Translations under genes and position numbers: made by a program
Assembly (NCBI RefSeq): GCF_000938305.1
Contig: NZ_JYMT01000042.1
Location: forward strand, 803,223 to 867,222
Direction: 5' to 3'
DNA: 64,000 nt
Origin: Bradyrhizobium sp. LTSP885
GTDB taxonomy: Bacteria > Pseudomonadota > Alphaproteobacteria > Rhizobiales > Xanthobacteraceae
The notes under the pieces: model-generated
What the model was told of the DNA's origin: nothing
Seen by the model: only the letters and a program-made list of their open reading frames with translations
The model's database searches: none
Part shown: one piece after another, positions 26,515 to 34,867 of the stretch
How the letters are laid out: each line of letters starts with the position of its first letter
Position numbering within the stretch: position 1 is the first letter of the stretch

Positions 26515-27651
26515 GTGACTGATTCGGCTGACAATCGCCTGCAGGCCCGCAACGATATGGCGTGGGCGATCGCCGTCGGTGGCATCGGCGCCGTGCTGTT
26601 CGCGGCGCTGTTGCTGTTCACCTGGAATTTCGCCGCGACGCTGTTCCTGCTGTTTTCCGGCGTGCTGCTCGGCGTCGGCCTGAACGCGATGAGCAGCCTG
26701 CTCGGCCACCTCGTCAAATTGCCGCACGCGTTGCGGCTCGCGATCGTCTGCCTCGCGCTGGCTGGGCTGCTGTCCGGGATCGTCTTCCTCGGCGGCACCA
26801 CCATCGCGGAACAGGCGACGGTGCTCAGCAACACCATCAAGTCGCAGCTCGGTAGCGTGAAGAATTTCCTCGAACAGCACGGCGTCGACACCAGCTATCT
26901 CGATTTCGCCAATGTGGTCGGCGAAGCGAAGCCGGAAGGAACTGCCGCGGCGACGACTGCGCCCGCCGCGACCCCGGCCCGTAACCTGCCGAGCGCCGGT
27001 GCGCTCGCCTCCAGCGGCGGCGCGATCATCAGCCAGACGCTGAAGGTGCTGCTCGGTACCGTCAGCGTGGTCGGCAACTTCTTCATCGTGCTGTTCCTCG
27101 GACTCGCCTTCGCGGCGCAGCCCGGCATCTACCGCGCGGGGTTGCTGTTCATCGCACCGGCCAAGTACCGCAACGAGGCGACCGCGATCGTCGACCGCAT
27201 CGGCGAGACGCTCGAGCGCTGGCTGATCGCGCAGATCATCACGATGGTGGCGGTGTTCCTCGTCACCTGGATTGGGCTGGCCATCATCGGCATCCCGAGC
27301 TCGTTCATCCTCGGCATCCAGGCCGGCCTGCTGGCTTTCATTCCGACGGTCGGCGCGATCCTCGGCGGGGTCATCGTGGTGCTGGCGAGCCTCGCCACCG
27401 GTTGGATTGCGGCGCTGTCCGCCTTCATCCTGTTCCTCGGTGTGCACGCGATGGAAAGCTACGTGCTGACGCCGATCATCCAACGTCAGGCGCTCGACAT
27501 CCCCCCCGCCACGCTGTTTGCGTTCCAGATCCTGCTCGGCGTCGTGTTCGGCATCTGGGGACTGGCGCTGGCGCTGCCGCTGATGGCGATCGCCAAGGTG
27601 ATGATCGACCACTTCAAGGCGGAGGACGCCTCACCTGCGCAAGCCGCGTAA
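26515..27651 (+). CDS. AI-2E family transporter (PerM/YhhT-like permease)
   Basis: A 378-residue inner-membrane protein with about eight transmembrane helices. The C-terminal half has the family pattern LAIIGIPSSFILGIQAGLLAFIPTVGAILGG followed by PPATLFAFQILLGVVFGIWGLALALPLMA. An alanine/threonine-rich loop (about 140-165) may be periplasmic. Members export varied small solutes; autoinducer-2 export is shown for only a few. The start is a GTG with GAGAGGGA upstream. Confidence 0.9.
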   Translation: MTDSADNRLQARNDMAWAIAVGGIGAVLFAALLLFTWNFAATLFLLFSGVLLGVGLNAMSSLLGHLVKLPHALRLAIVCLALAGLLSGIVFLGGTTIAEQATVLSNTIKSQLGSVKNFLEQHGVDTSYLDFANVVGEAKPEGTAAATTAPAATPARNLPSAGALASSGGAIISQTLKVLLGTVSVVGNFFIVLFLGLAFAAQPGIYRAGLLFIAPAKYRNEATAIVDRIGETLERWLIAQIITMVAVFLVTWIGLAIIGIPSSFILGIQAGLLAFIPTVGAILGGVIVVLASLATGWIAALSAFILFLGVHAMESYVLTPIIQRQALDIPPATLFAFQILLGVVFGIWGLALALPLMAIAKVMIDHFKAEDASPAQAA

Positions 27652-27658
27652 GATTGTC

Positions 27659-27955
27659 TCAGGCAGTGAGCACGGTCTCGGTGTGCTCGACCTCAGGGGG
27701 CGCCGCGAAGTAAGGGCCGACCAGCGCGCGCCAAGTGGCGAAATCCTCCGAGCCGCGGAAATCGACGGTGTGGTTCTCCACCGTCTCCCACTTCGCCAAC
27801 AGCCGATAGCGTGATGGCTTCTCGATCGAGCGGTGCAGTTCAAATCCCTTGCCGCCCTTGGCGCGCAGGAACAGCGGACGCGCCTTTGCCACCGCTGCTT
27901 CAAAATCCGCCTCGCTGCCGGGCTTGACGTCGATGAGTGCGATTTCCGTGATCAT
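27659..27955 (-). CDS. Antibiotic biosynthesis monooxygenase (ABM) domain protein
   Basis: A 98-residue ferredoxin-like alpha/beta-barrel dimeric protein of the ABM superfamily. The pattern ITEIALIDVKPGSEADFEAAV, GFELHRSIEKPSRYRLLAKWET, HTVDFRGSEDFATWRALVGPYF is typical. Members include quinone monooxygenases and heme-degrading enzymes; the asparagines of IsdG-type heme enzymes are not evident, so heme cleavage is not claimed. Convergent with the AI-2E gene. Confidence 0.85.
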   Translation of the reverse strand: MITEIALIDVKPGSEADFEAAVAKARPLFLRAKGGKGFELHRSIEKPSRYRLLAKWETVENHTVDFRGSEDFATWRALVGPYFAAPPEVEHTETVLTA

Positions 27956-28003
27956 TGGGCGTTGGCCTCTCTCTGGGAAGGCCTGTCTCTAGCCCAGCCG
28001 GCC

Positions 28004-28032
28004 AAAAAGAAAAAGGCGCCTTCGTGGGCGCC
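28004..28032 (-). terminator. Rho-independent terminator
   Basis: On the minus strand GGCGCC-loop-GGCGCC is followed by TTTTTCTTTTT. It lies 40 bp past the stop of the small membrane protein gene and supports that gene being real. Confidence 0.85.
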
Positions 28033-28072
28033 CGTATCGACCAAGTCTTGGTCGGCCAGATCTCGCCGATGT

Positions 28073-28309
28073 TCAGCCGAACATCAGCCCGGTGACAAAA
28101 ACCACCAGCATGGCGCCAATCAGCAACAGCATCGGCCAGCGGCGCGTCGGCTGGCTGTAGCGGCCCTGCGCGCGGCGTTCGGCGATCAGCGCCGTCTCGT
28201 ATTCATGCGAGTTCGAGAACATGCAAGCGAATCCGCCACGCGTCGAAGCAGCGTCGGCTTCGAGCGACATCAGGGCTGCCTGCGGGTTTCGTGTACGTAT
28301 CGACTCCAT
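28073..28309 (-). CDS. Small membrane protein of unknown function
   Basis: A 78-residue protein with a soluble N-terminal part and one C-terminal transmembrane helix (WPMLLLIGAMLVVFVTGLMFG), i.e. a tail-anchored layout. The segment HEYETALIAERRAQGRY precedes the helix. A terminator immediately downstream supports expression. The start may instead be Met14 (28270). No family recognised. Confidence 0.6.
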   Translation of the reverse strand: MESIRTRNPQAALMSLEADAASTRGGFACMFSNSHEYETALIAERRAQGRYSQPTRRWPMLLLIGAMLVVFVTGLMFG

Positions 28310-28357
28310 GCCCTCAAGGATGGAGCCGGATGGTTAATCAATGATTACCATCATTCG

Positions 28358-29572
28358 TCATTGGACGGTCGCGGGCTTGTGGCGCGCCGACGCAGGCAGG
28401 CCTGCGGTCTTGCGCCGCCAGTTCTCCAGCGACAGCGGCAGCTCTTCGGCCGCCTCGACCCGATTGCGGCCGCTGCGCTTGGCCTGGTACAGCGCGGTAT
28501 CGGCCGAAGCGAGCAGCACCTCCAGCTCGGTCCCGGCCGGCCCACCGGCGACGCCGATGCTGACGGTGGTGTCGACCGCACCTTCATCGCAGGTAATGCC
28601 GCTGGTCTCAAAGGCCTCGCGCACGCGCTCGGCGACCAGAACGCCCTCGTCCAGCGAACACGGCAAAAGTGCTGCGAATTCCTCACCGCCGATGCGACCG
28701 GAGAGATCGCTGATGCGGAGATTGTTGACCACGACGGCGGCGAACAGCTTCAGGATCTCGTCGCCGGCGGGATGACCGAAGCGGTCGTTGATCGACTTGA
28801 AATGGTCGATGTCGAAGATCATCGCCGTGACCGGACGACCGGCATTGGCCTCGCGCTCGATCACCCGCGTGCAGGCTTCCGAGAAGCCGCGCCGGTTGAG
28901 CATGCCGCTCAGCGGGTCGATCGACGCGGCCGTCTTGTGCACGGCCACCGCGCGGTCCGACACCATCATGAAGATCACGAACACGGTTCCGATCGCATAC
29001 AACACGAGCTCGACCGAGAACAACGTGACCCAGAAGCTGGTGGCGAAATTCTCCTCGTTCCCCCGCAAGAGGTCGCCGAGCAAAATGGGCAGCATCAACA
29101 CGCAGCCATGCGCGACCGGCACGACGATCGCGGGCCAGCGCTTTTGCATCGCGCGGCGGCGCTCGTTCCACAATTCGGCGGCAGTCAGCGCGGCGTAGAT
29201 CGCGACGATCGCAGCCCCGATCGTCAGGCGGGTTGCGGAATCCTCCACCGTCGTCACGGCCCCGATCCAGGCGATCGGGCCGAGCATCAGGCCCGGCAAA
29301 TTGGGCTTGCGGCCGTGAAACACGCGCGAGGCGTTCCAGACCATGCCGCATGCGGCAAAGCCGACCGCGTTCAGCGCCAGCAAGATCGGCGTGCCGAGCG
29401 CGGAGCCGCCGACCGTGCACAGCGCAACCGAGGCGGCGCCGAGCAGATAGGCGGTGCCCCACCATTTCAACGCGGGGATATTCTCCTGCCTGCCGAAGAA
29501 CATCAGCATGGCGCCGAGCATGCCCGCGACCATGGTGGCGAACAAATAAAGCGTCGACGTGTCGAACGACAT
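28358..29572 (-). CDS. Membrane diguanylate cyclase (GGDEF)
   Basis: About 404 residues. The N-terminal half has six or seven transmembrane helices. The C-terminal GGDEF domain synthesises cyclic di-GMP: SIDPLSGMLNRRGF opens the domain, FDIDHFKSINDRFGHPAGDE holds the metal-binding Asp, and the active loop is GGEEF. There is an RxxD-like sequence (RISD) a few residues before the active loop, so product inhibition is possible. The start chosen is ATG 29572 with GGGGT upstream. No EAL domain. Confidence 0.94.
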   Translation of the reverse strand: MSFDTSTLYLFATMVAGMLGAMLMFFGRQENIPALKWWGTAYLLGAASVALCTVGGSALGTPILLALNAVGFAACGMVWNASRVFHGRKPNLPGLMLGPIAWIGAVTTVEDSATRLTIGAAIVAIYAALTAAELWNERRRAMQKRWPAIVVPVAHGCVLMLPILLGDLLRGNEENFATSFWVTLFSVELVLYAIGTVFVIFMMVSDRAVAVHKTAASIDPLSGMLNRRGFSEACTRVIEREANAGRPVTAMIFDIDHFKSINDRFGHPAGDEILKLFAAVVVNNLRISDLSGRIGGEEFAALLPCSLDEGVLVAERVREAFETSGITCDEGAVDTTVSIGVAGGPAGTELEVLLASADTALYQAKRSGRNRVEAAEELPLSLENWRRKTAGLPASARHKPATVQ

Positions 29573-29736
29573 GATCTGACCCCAGCCAGTGTGATGCAAC
29601 GTCCGCAGGCGCAATTCTTAAATGATGATGCAGCGCTACTGCTGATGCACAGGCTAGAAGGTCCGAGTTCCAATTTCGTTTGCACGCATACGCAAGTTTT
29701 CAAGAAAAACTGCGTTAATTCAGTTCTAAACGCCAA

Positions 29737-29761
29737 AGAAAAAGGGCGCTTCGCAGCGCCC
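29737..29761 (-). terminator. Rho-independent terminator of rplM-rpsI
   Basis: GGGCGC and GCGCCC pair around TTCGCA, followed on the minus strand by a run of T interrupted once by C. It lies about 50 bp past the rpsI stop codon. Confidence 0.88.
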
Positions 29762-29809
29762 TCTTCCGATCGATGTTTGCGGCAATTGCCGCGAATTTTA
29801 GGACTCGAA

Positions 29810-30286
29810 TTAGCGCTTCGAGAACTGGAACGACTTGCGCGCCTTGGCCTTGCCGTACTTCTTGCGCTCGACCACGCGGGAGTCGCGGGTCAGGAAACCG
29901 CCCTTCTTGAGCACGCCGCGCAGTTCAGGTTCGAAGGCGGTCAGCGCCTTCGAGATGCCGTGTCTGACAGCACCGGCCTGGCCGGAGAGACCGCCGCCGG
30001 CGACAGTGCAGATCACGTCGTACTGGCCGTTGCGCGCGGCTGCGACCAGCGGCTGCTGGATCATCATGCGCAGCACCGGACGGGCGAAGTAGATTTCGAC
30101 GTCGCGGGTGTTGACGGAGATCTTGCCGGCGCCCGGCTTGATCCAGACGCGGGCGACCGCGTCCTTGCGCTTGCCGGTGGCGTAGGCGCGGTTGAGCTTG
30201 TCGACCTTCTTGACGTACTTCGGCGCTTCGGGAGCCACCGGCTTGACCTGCGAAAGCTGATCGAGGGACTGCAACGTATCGGACAT
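29810..30286 (-). CDS. rpsI: 30S ribosomal protein S9
   Basis: Small-subunit protein near the P site. The 158-residue product has the family core YATGKRKDAVARVWIKPGAGKISVN and VAGGGLSGQAGAVRHGISKAL, and ends in the basic tail FQFSKR that contacts P-site tRNA. It has an N-terminal extension of about 25 residues usual in alphaproteobacteria. It starts directly after the rplM stop codon, so the two form an operon. Confidence 0.98.
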   Translation of the reverse strand: MSDTLQSLDQLSQVKPVAPEAPKYVKKVDKLNRAYATGKRKDAVARVWIKPGAGKISVNTRDVEIYFARPVLRMMIQQPLVAAARNGQYDVICTVAGGGLSGQAGAVRHGISKALTAFEPELRGVLKKGGFLTRDSRVVERKKYGKAKARKSFQFSKR

Positions 30287-30751
30287 TTATGCGGCCCTCG
30301 TATTCTTGCGGTTCAGGGAAGCGATATCGACCTTCTCGGGGGTCTGCGCTTCATGCGGATGCTCGGCGCCGGGATAGACGCGCAGATTGCCCATCTGCAT
30401 GCGGCCGAGCGGGCCGCGCGGGATCATGCGCTCGATCGCCTTTTCGACGACGCGCTCGGGGAAGCGACCCTCGAGGATCTGCTTCGCGGTGCGCTCCTTG
30501 ATGCCACCGATGAAGCCGGTGTGCTTGTAGTACACCTTCTGCTCGCGCTTGCGACCGGTCAGCACCACATGGGCGGCGTTGACGATGATGACGTTGTCGC
30601 CGCAATCGACATGCGGGGTGTAGGTGGGCAGGTGTTTGCCGCGCAGACGCATGGCGACGAGAGTGGCGAGACGGCCGACGACCAGACCCTTGGCGTCGAT
30701 CAGCACCCACTTCTTCGTCACATCGGCGGGCTTGGCCGAGAACGTGCTCAT
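30287..30751 (-). CDS. rplM: 50S ribosomal protein L13
   Basis: Early-assembling large-subunit protein. The 154-residue product starts MSTFSAKPADVTKKWVLIDA, the family start; the upstream in-frame extension to 30856 has no similarity. The signature GRLATLVAMRLRGKHLPTYTPHVDCGD is complete. First gene of rplM-rpsI. Its promoter should lie in 30752-30904. Confidence 0.98.
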   Translation of the reverse strand: MSTFSAKPADVTKKWVLIDAKGLVVGRLATLVAMRLRGKHLPTYTPHVDCGDNVIIVNAAHVVLTGRKREQKVYYKHTGFIGGIKERTAKQILEGRFPERVVEKAIERMIPRGPLGRMQMGNLRVYPGAEHPHEAQTPEKVDIASLNRKNTRAA

Positions 30752-30904
30752 GTTGGGATCCGTGAAAAAAGAAATCGGCGCCGTATGCGCCGAACTGGGC
30801 GGATGTCTAGAGAAGCCGCGCGCGCACGTCAACGCTTCATCTTCAGAATTAGCCAAGCCAATTCAATGGCTTACAAATATGGTGCAATAATACCGTGAAA
30901 AAGC

Positions 30905-31333
30905 TCATGTATTTGGAATGGAATAGGTCGCCGTGACATGGGCAATCGGATCGGGCGACGTGCCGGATAACAGGTTGACCTCACCGACCGCAAGCCGCTT
31001 GCCGAGCTTGAGCAGCTTCGCCACCGCGAGCACATCCTGCCCCGGCAGGCCCTTGCGCAGGAAATTGATGTTGAGATTGGTTGTCACGGCGAGGCCGATC
31101 GGGCCGATCGCCGACAGCAGCACCACGTACATCGCGAAGTCGGCCAGCCCCATCAACGTGGGTCCAGATACCGTGCCGCCCGGCCGCAACATGCGCTCGT
31201 TGAAGCGCTGGCGCAGCAAACAGGTTTCGCCGTCGGCACTTTCGATCCTGATATCGTCACTGGCGAACGCCTGCGGAAATTCCCTGCGCAGGAACTCCTC
31301 CAGTTCGGCCACGCTCATTTTCGCAATTGCCAT
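30905..31333 (-). CDS. PaaI/hotdog-fold thioesterase family protein
   Basis: A 142-residue hotdog-fold protein. The segment RPGGTVSGPTLMGLADFAMYVVLLSAIG corresponds to the central hotdog helix region with the usual Asp of PaaI-type acyl-CoA thioesterases, and AVTTNLNINFLRKG is the following strand. It is divergent from the enoyl-CoA hydratase gene with a 70-bp gap, suggesting linked acyl-CoA metabolism. Acyl substrate unknown. The start could be ATG 31333 or 31318. Confidence 0.88.
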   Translation of the reverse strand: MAIAKMSVAELEEFLRREFPQAFASDDIRIESADGETCLLRQRFNERMLRPGGTVSGPTLMGLADFAMYVVLLSAIGPIGLAVTTNLNINFLRKGLPGQDVLAVAKLLKLGKRLAVGEVNLLSGTSPDPIAHVTATYSIPNT

Positions 31334-31403
31334 GCCGCCCCTGCCCTCGCTTCAGCCTGCCTGTTACATTAAGTTGTCATATAGACCCTAGTGGAATTTA
31401 ACC

Positions 31404-32228
31404 ATGTCCGCCCAAGCCGCCCGCGCGCCAGCGCCACAAACCCCGATCCTGCTGCGCGAGACCGTGGGCAGTATTGCGGTACTGACGCTCAATCGCCCCG
31501 CCGCGCGCAACAGCCTGTCTGAAGGGCTGATCGGCGAGTTGCACGCTGCGCTGAAGGACATCGCTGGCGACAAGTCGATCCGTGGCGTCGTGATCGCCGC
31601 CAATGGCCCTGCCTTCTCCGCCGGCCATGACATGAAAGAGTTGACCGCGCGCCGCACCGATCCCGATCGCGGCCGTGCCTATTTCGCAGAGATCATGACT
31701 GCGTGCAGCACGATGATGCAGGCTGTCGTGCAGCTGCCGAAGCCGGTGGTCGCTGCGGTCCAGGGCATTGCCACCGCGGCCGGCTGCCAGCTCGTCGCAA
31801 GCTGCGATCTTGCTGTCGCCTCCGAGACCGCGACGTTCGCGACGCCGGGCGTTGACATCGGCCTGTTCTGCTCGACGCCGATGGTGGCACTCTCGCGCAA
31901 CGTGCCGCGCAAGCAGGCGATGGAGATGCTGCTCACCGGCGAGCCGATCTCGGCTGCCACCGCGCAAAGCATCGGGCTGATCAATCGCGTGGTGCCCGCA
32001 GGCACCGAACGCGAAGCCGCGATCGCGCTGGCGCAACAGGTCGCGCTGAAATCGGCCTACACCGTCAAGCTCGGCAAGGAGGCGTTCTACCGCCAGGCCG
32101 AGATGAGCCTCGCGGACGCCTATCGCTATGCCGCCGAGGTCATGACCGAGAACATGATGGCGCGCGACGCCGAAGAAGGCATCGGCGCCTTCATCGAAAA
32201 GCGCGAGCCGAAATGGCAGGACAAGTGA
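31404..32228 (+). CDS. Enoyl-CoA hydratase/isomerase family protein
   Basis: A 274-residue crotonase-fold enzyme. The first oxyanion segment is FSAGHDMKEL and the second is AAGCQLVASCDLAVAS. The usual hydratase glutamates of the second active loop are not obvious: the region reads TFATPGVDIGLFCSTPMVALSR. It may therefore be an enoyl-CoA hydratase paralogue with a different reaction. Divergent from the thioesterase gene. Confidence 0.9.
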   Translation: MSAQAARAPAPQTPILLRETVGSIAVLTLNRPAARNSLSEGLIGELHAALKDIAGDKSIRGVVIAANGPAFSAGHDMKELTARRTDPDRGRAYFAEIMTACSTMMQAVVQLPKPVVAAVQGIATAAGCQLVASCDLAVASETATFATPGVDIGLFCSTPMVALSRNVPRKQAMEMLLTGEPISAATAQSIGLINRVVPAGTEREAAIALAQQVALKSAYTVKLGKEAFYRQAEMSLADAYRYAAEVMTENMMARDAEEGIGAFIEKREPKWQDK

Positions 32229-32242
32229 CGCCCCCTTTGGGC

Positions 32243-32321
32243 GTCATTCCGGGGCTCGCGAAGCGAGAACCTGGAATCTCGAGATTCCGGGTCTGGTGCT
32301 AACGCACCATCCCGGAATGAC
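32243..32321. repeat. Palindromic repeat, family B, complete copy
   Basis: Outer arms GTCATTCCGGG and CCCGGAATGAC, a central perfect palindrome GGAATCTCGAGATTCC, and small hairpins on each side. It can fold as a cloverleaf. The copy at 59294-59371 is in the opposite orientation, because the CTCGCGAAGCGAG hairpin lies left here and right there. Confidence 0.9.
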
Positions 32322-32335
32322 AAACCGGAAGAAAA

Positions 32336-32920
32336 ATGAACCACGACGCCTACGACGACGATTACATCCGCAGCATCCTCAACGGCGTGAAGTCGATCGC
32401 GATGGTCGGTGCCTCGCCGGTCAATGTGCGGCCGAGCTATTTTGCGTTCAAATACCTGGCGCAGCGCGGCTATGACATGATCCCGGTCAACCCCGGCCAT
32501 GTCGGCAAGGCGCTGATGGGCAAACCGTTCGTGGCCTCGCTCGCCGACATCGACCGCCCGATCGACATGATCGATATCTTCCGCAATTCGAGCCACATCA
32601 TGCCGGTGGTCGAAGAAGCGCTGAGATTGTCGCCGCCGCCGAAGGTGATCTGGATGCAACTCGGCGCGCGCGACGATGCCGCCGCCGAGAAGGCGGAAGC
32701 CGCGGGCCTCAAGGTCGTGATGAACCGCTGCCCGAAGATCGAATATGGCCGGCTGTCGTCGGAGATCTCCTGGATGGGCGTCAACTCGCGCACGCTGAGT
32801 TCCAAGCGCGCACCGGTTCCGACGCAGGGCATGCGGCTGTCGCTCAACCGCACGAGTTTTGGCGGCGGCCAGACTGCGGCCTCCGACCGCGCTGCAAAAA
32901 ACAGGACAGAGACGACCTGA
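32336..32920 (+). CDS. CoA-binding domain protein (YccU-like)
   Basis: A 194-residue protein with the Rossmann-type CoA-binding fold: SIAMVGASPVNVRPSYFAFKYLAQRGYDMIPVNP at the N-terminus and VMNRCPKIEY near residue 140, both characteristic. The last 45 residues, rich in Ser/Thr/Arg, extend beyond the usual 140-150 residues. The gene precedes metY by 129 bp, a pairing common in alphaproteobacteria. The biochemical role of the family is unknown. Confidence 0.88.
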   Translation: MNHDAYDDDYIRSILNGVKSIAMVGASPVNVRPSYFAFKYLAQRGYDMIPVNPGHVGKALMGKPFVASLADIDRPIDMIDIFRNSSHIMPVVEEALRLSPPPKVIWMQLGARDDAAAEKAEAAGLKVVMNRCPKIEYGRLSSEISWMGVNSRTLSSKRAPVPTQGMRLSLNRTSFGGGQTAASDRAAKNRTETT

Positions 32921-33049
32921 CGCATCAGCGGAATAATCGTCGCGTGCAAATGGTATAGCGAAGCACGCTCGCCAACCTGCCTTGACGGCAGACATCGCCG
33001 CCATCAGCATGCCCGGCGTTTTCGACCAGGCCACAACAGGACACAAAGA

Positions 33050-34330
33050 ATGACCGATCGCGTTCCGGGATTTTCCACCCTCGCCGTCCACGCCGGCGCG
33101 CAGCCTGATCCCACCACCGGCGCGCGGGCGACGCCGATCTACCAGACCACGTCATTCGTCTTCAACGACGCCGACCATGCCGCCTCGCTGTTCGGCCTGC
33201 AGGCGTTCGGCAACATCTATACCCGCATCGGCAACCCGACCAATGCGGTGCTCGAGGAGCGCGTCGCCGCGCTCGAAGGCGGCACCGCGGCGCTCGCGGT
33301 CGCCTCGGGTCACGCGGCGCAGCTCGTGGTGCTGCAGCAGCTGATGCGGCCCGGCGACGAGATCATCGCGGCACGCAAGCTCTATGGCGGCTCGATCAAC
33401 CAGTTCACCCACGCCTTCAAGGCGTTCGGCTGGAACGTGGCCTGGGCCGATCCCGACGACATCGCAAGCTTCGAGCGCGCGGTGACGCCGCACACCAAGG
33501 CGATCTTCATCGAGTCGATCGCCAATCCCTCCGGCAGCATCACCGACATCGAAGCGATCGCAGCTGTCGCACGCAAGGCCGGCGTGCCGCTGATCGTCGA
33601 CAACACGCTGGCCTCGCCCTATCTGATCAAGCCGATCGACCACGGCGCCGACATCGTCGTGCACTCGCTGACCAAGTTTTTGGGCGGTCACGGCAACTCG
33701 CTCGGCGGCATCATCGTCGATGCCGGCACCTTCGATTGGGCGAAGGACAACAAATATCCTGTCCTGAGCGAGCCGCGGCCGGAATATCACGGCATCAAGC
33801 TCCAGGAGACCTTCGGCAATTTCGCCTTCGCGATCGCCTGCCGCGTGCTCGGCCTGCGCGACCTCGGCCCGGCGCTGTCGCCGTTCAACGCCTTCATGAT
33901 CCTGACCGGCATCGAGACGCTGCCGCTGCGCATGCAGAAGCACTGCGACAATGCCAAGGCGGTGGCGGAATTCCTCTCCGGCCATGCCAAGGTTTCGGCG
34001 GTGAATTATGCGGGCCTGCCCGGCGACAAGTACAACAATCTGCAGCGCAAATATGCGCCGAAGGGCGCCGGCGCGGTGTTCACCTTCAGCCTGAAGGGCG
34101 GCTACGAGGCCGGCGTCAATCTGGTGTCGAACCTGAAGCTGTTTTCGCATCTGGCCAATGTCGGCGACACCCGATCGCTGGTGATCCACCCGGCCTCCAC
34201 TACCCACAGCCAGCTCGACGACGACGCCAAGGTGAAATCCGGCGCGGCGCCCGACGTGGTGCGGCTCTCGATCGGCATCGAGGACAAGGAAGACCTGTTC
34301 GCCGACCTCGACCAGGCCCTGAACGCCTGA
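33050..34330 (+). CDS. metY: O-acetylhomoserine sulfhydrylase (MetY-type, PLP enzyme)
   Basis: A 426-residue PLP-dependent enzyme of the Cys/Met metabolism family that makes homocysteine from O-acetylhomoserine and sulfide, in methionine synthesis. The N-terminus GFSTLAVHAGAQPDPTTGARATPIYQTTSFVF is typical of MetY. The PLP lysine is in HSLTKFLGGHGNSLGG and the cofactor-binding Asp is in VDNTLASPYL. The length of about 430 favours MetY over MetZ or MetB. Starts at the ATG giving MTDRVPGFST. Confidence 0.94.
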   Translation: MTDRVPGFSTLAVHAGAQPDPTTGARATPIYQTTSFVFNDADHAASLFGLQAFGNIYTRIGNPTNAVLEERVAALEGGTAALAVASGHAAQLVVLQQLMRPGDEIIAARKLYGGSINQFTHAFKAFGWNVAWADPDDIASFERAVTPHTKAIFIESIANPSGSITDIEAIAAVARKAGVPLIVDNTLASPYLIKPIDHGADIVVHSLTKFLGGHGNSLGGIIVDAGTFDWAKDNKYPVLSEPRPEYHGIKLQETFGNFAFAIACRVLGLRDLGPALSPFNAFMILTGIETLPLRMQKHCDNAKAVAEFLSGHAKVSAVNYAGLPGDKYNNLQRKYAPKGAGAVFTFSLKGGYEAGVNLVSNLKLFSHLANVGDTRSLVIHPASTTHSQLDDDAKVKSGAAPDVVRLSIGIEDKEDLFADLDQALNA

Positions 34331-34460
34331 TCGTCTCCCAATTCCGGGGCGGTGCCCAGCACCGCTCCGGCGACTTTGCGGGAAACGGCAAGCCTCTCGT
34401 TAACGCCGATTCCGGCATAAAGTGGCATTGATTGGCTCCAGATGATTCGGGAGAGCATTG

Positions 34461-34853
34461 ATGCTGCGCTGGATATTGCCGCTCGCGGTCACGCTATCAG
34501 CGATAGCGCCCGCCGACGCCGCCGATAGCATTGTCGCGACCAAACGCGCCGCGCGGCAACTTCCGCCCGGCCTGCCCCATGCGCACTACGGCTATCGCAC
34601 CACGGTTGCGCCGCCGACCTATGTGCGGCGCGGACGCCAGCTCGTGATCGTCGAACCGGAAGTGATCCCGCTCAACTCGAGGCCTGTCGTCGTAATCGCG
34701 CCCGGTGAACCGCTGTTGCCGGGATCGTCCTCGCTGCCCGGCTATTACGGCAACCGCCATTCCTACAGCTACGGGGGCCCCTACTACGGCGGCGCCTATG
34801 TGGATTACTGGGATCGCCTACCCTACGCCTGCGGCATCTACGGCTACTGCTAG
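34461..34853 (+). CDS. Small exported Gly/Tyr-rich protein of unknown function
   Basis: About 130 residues. A Sec signal (about 1-21, ending ADA) precedes a basic and proline-rich middle and a C-terminal third rich in Tyr and Gly (YYGNRHSYSYGGPYYGGAY) with two cysteines at the very end. GGGAGAG precedes the ATG at 34461. It is 14 bp upstream of the NAD regulator gene, but no functional link is evident. Confidence 0.7.
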   Translation: MLRWILPLAVTLSAIAPADAADSIVATKRAARQLPPGLPHAHYGYRTTVAPPTYVRRGRQLVIVEPEVIPLNSRPVVVIAPGEPLLPGSSSLPGYYGNRHSYSYGGPYYGGAYVDYWDRLPYACGIYGYC

Positions 34854-34867
34854 CGCGGGACGATCGC

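Noticed and set aside
27833..30898. A 1021-residue plus-strand open frame
   Set aside because: It runs antisense through the diguanylate cyclase, rpsI and rplM genes, all of which are clear. Its Arg/His/Leu-rich translation is typical of a GC-rich shadow frame.
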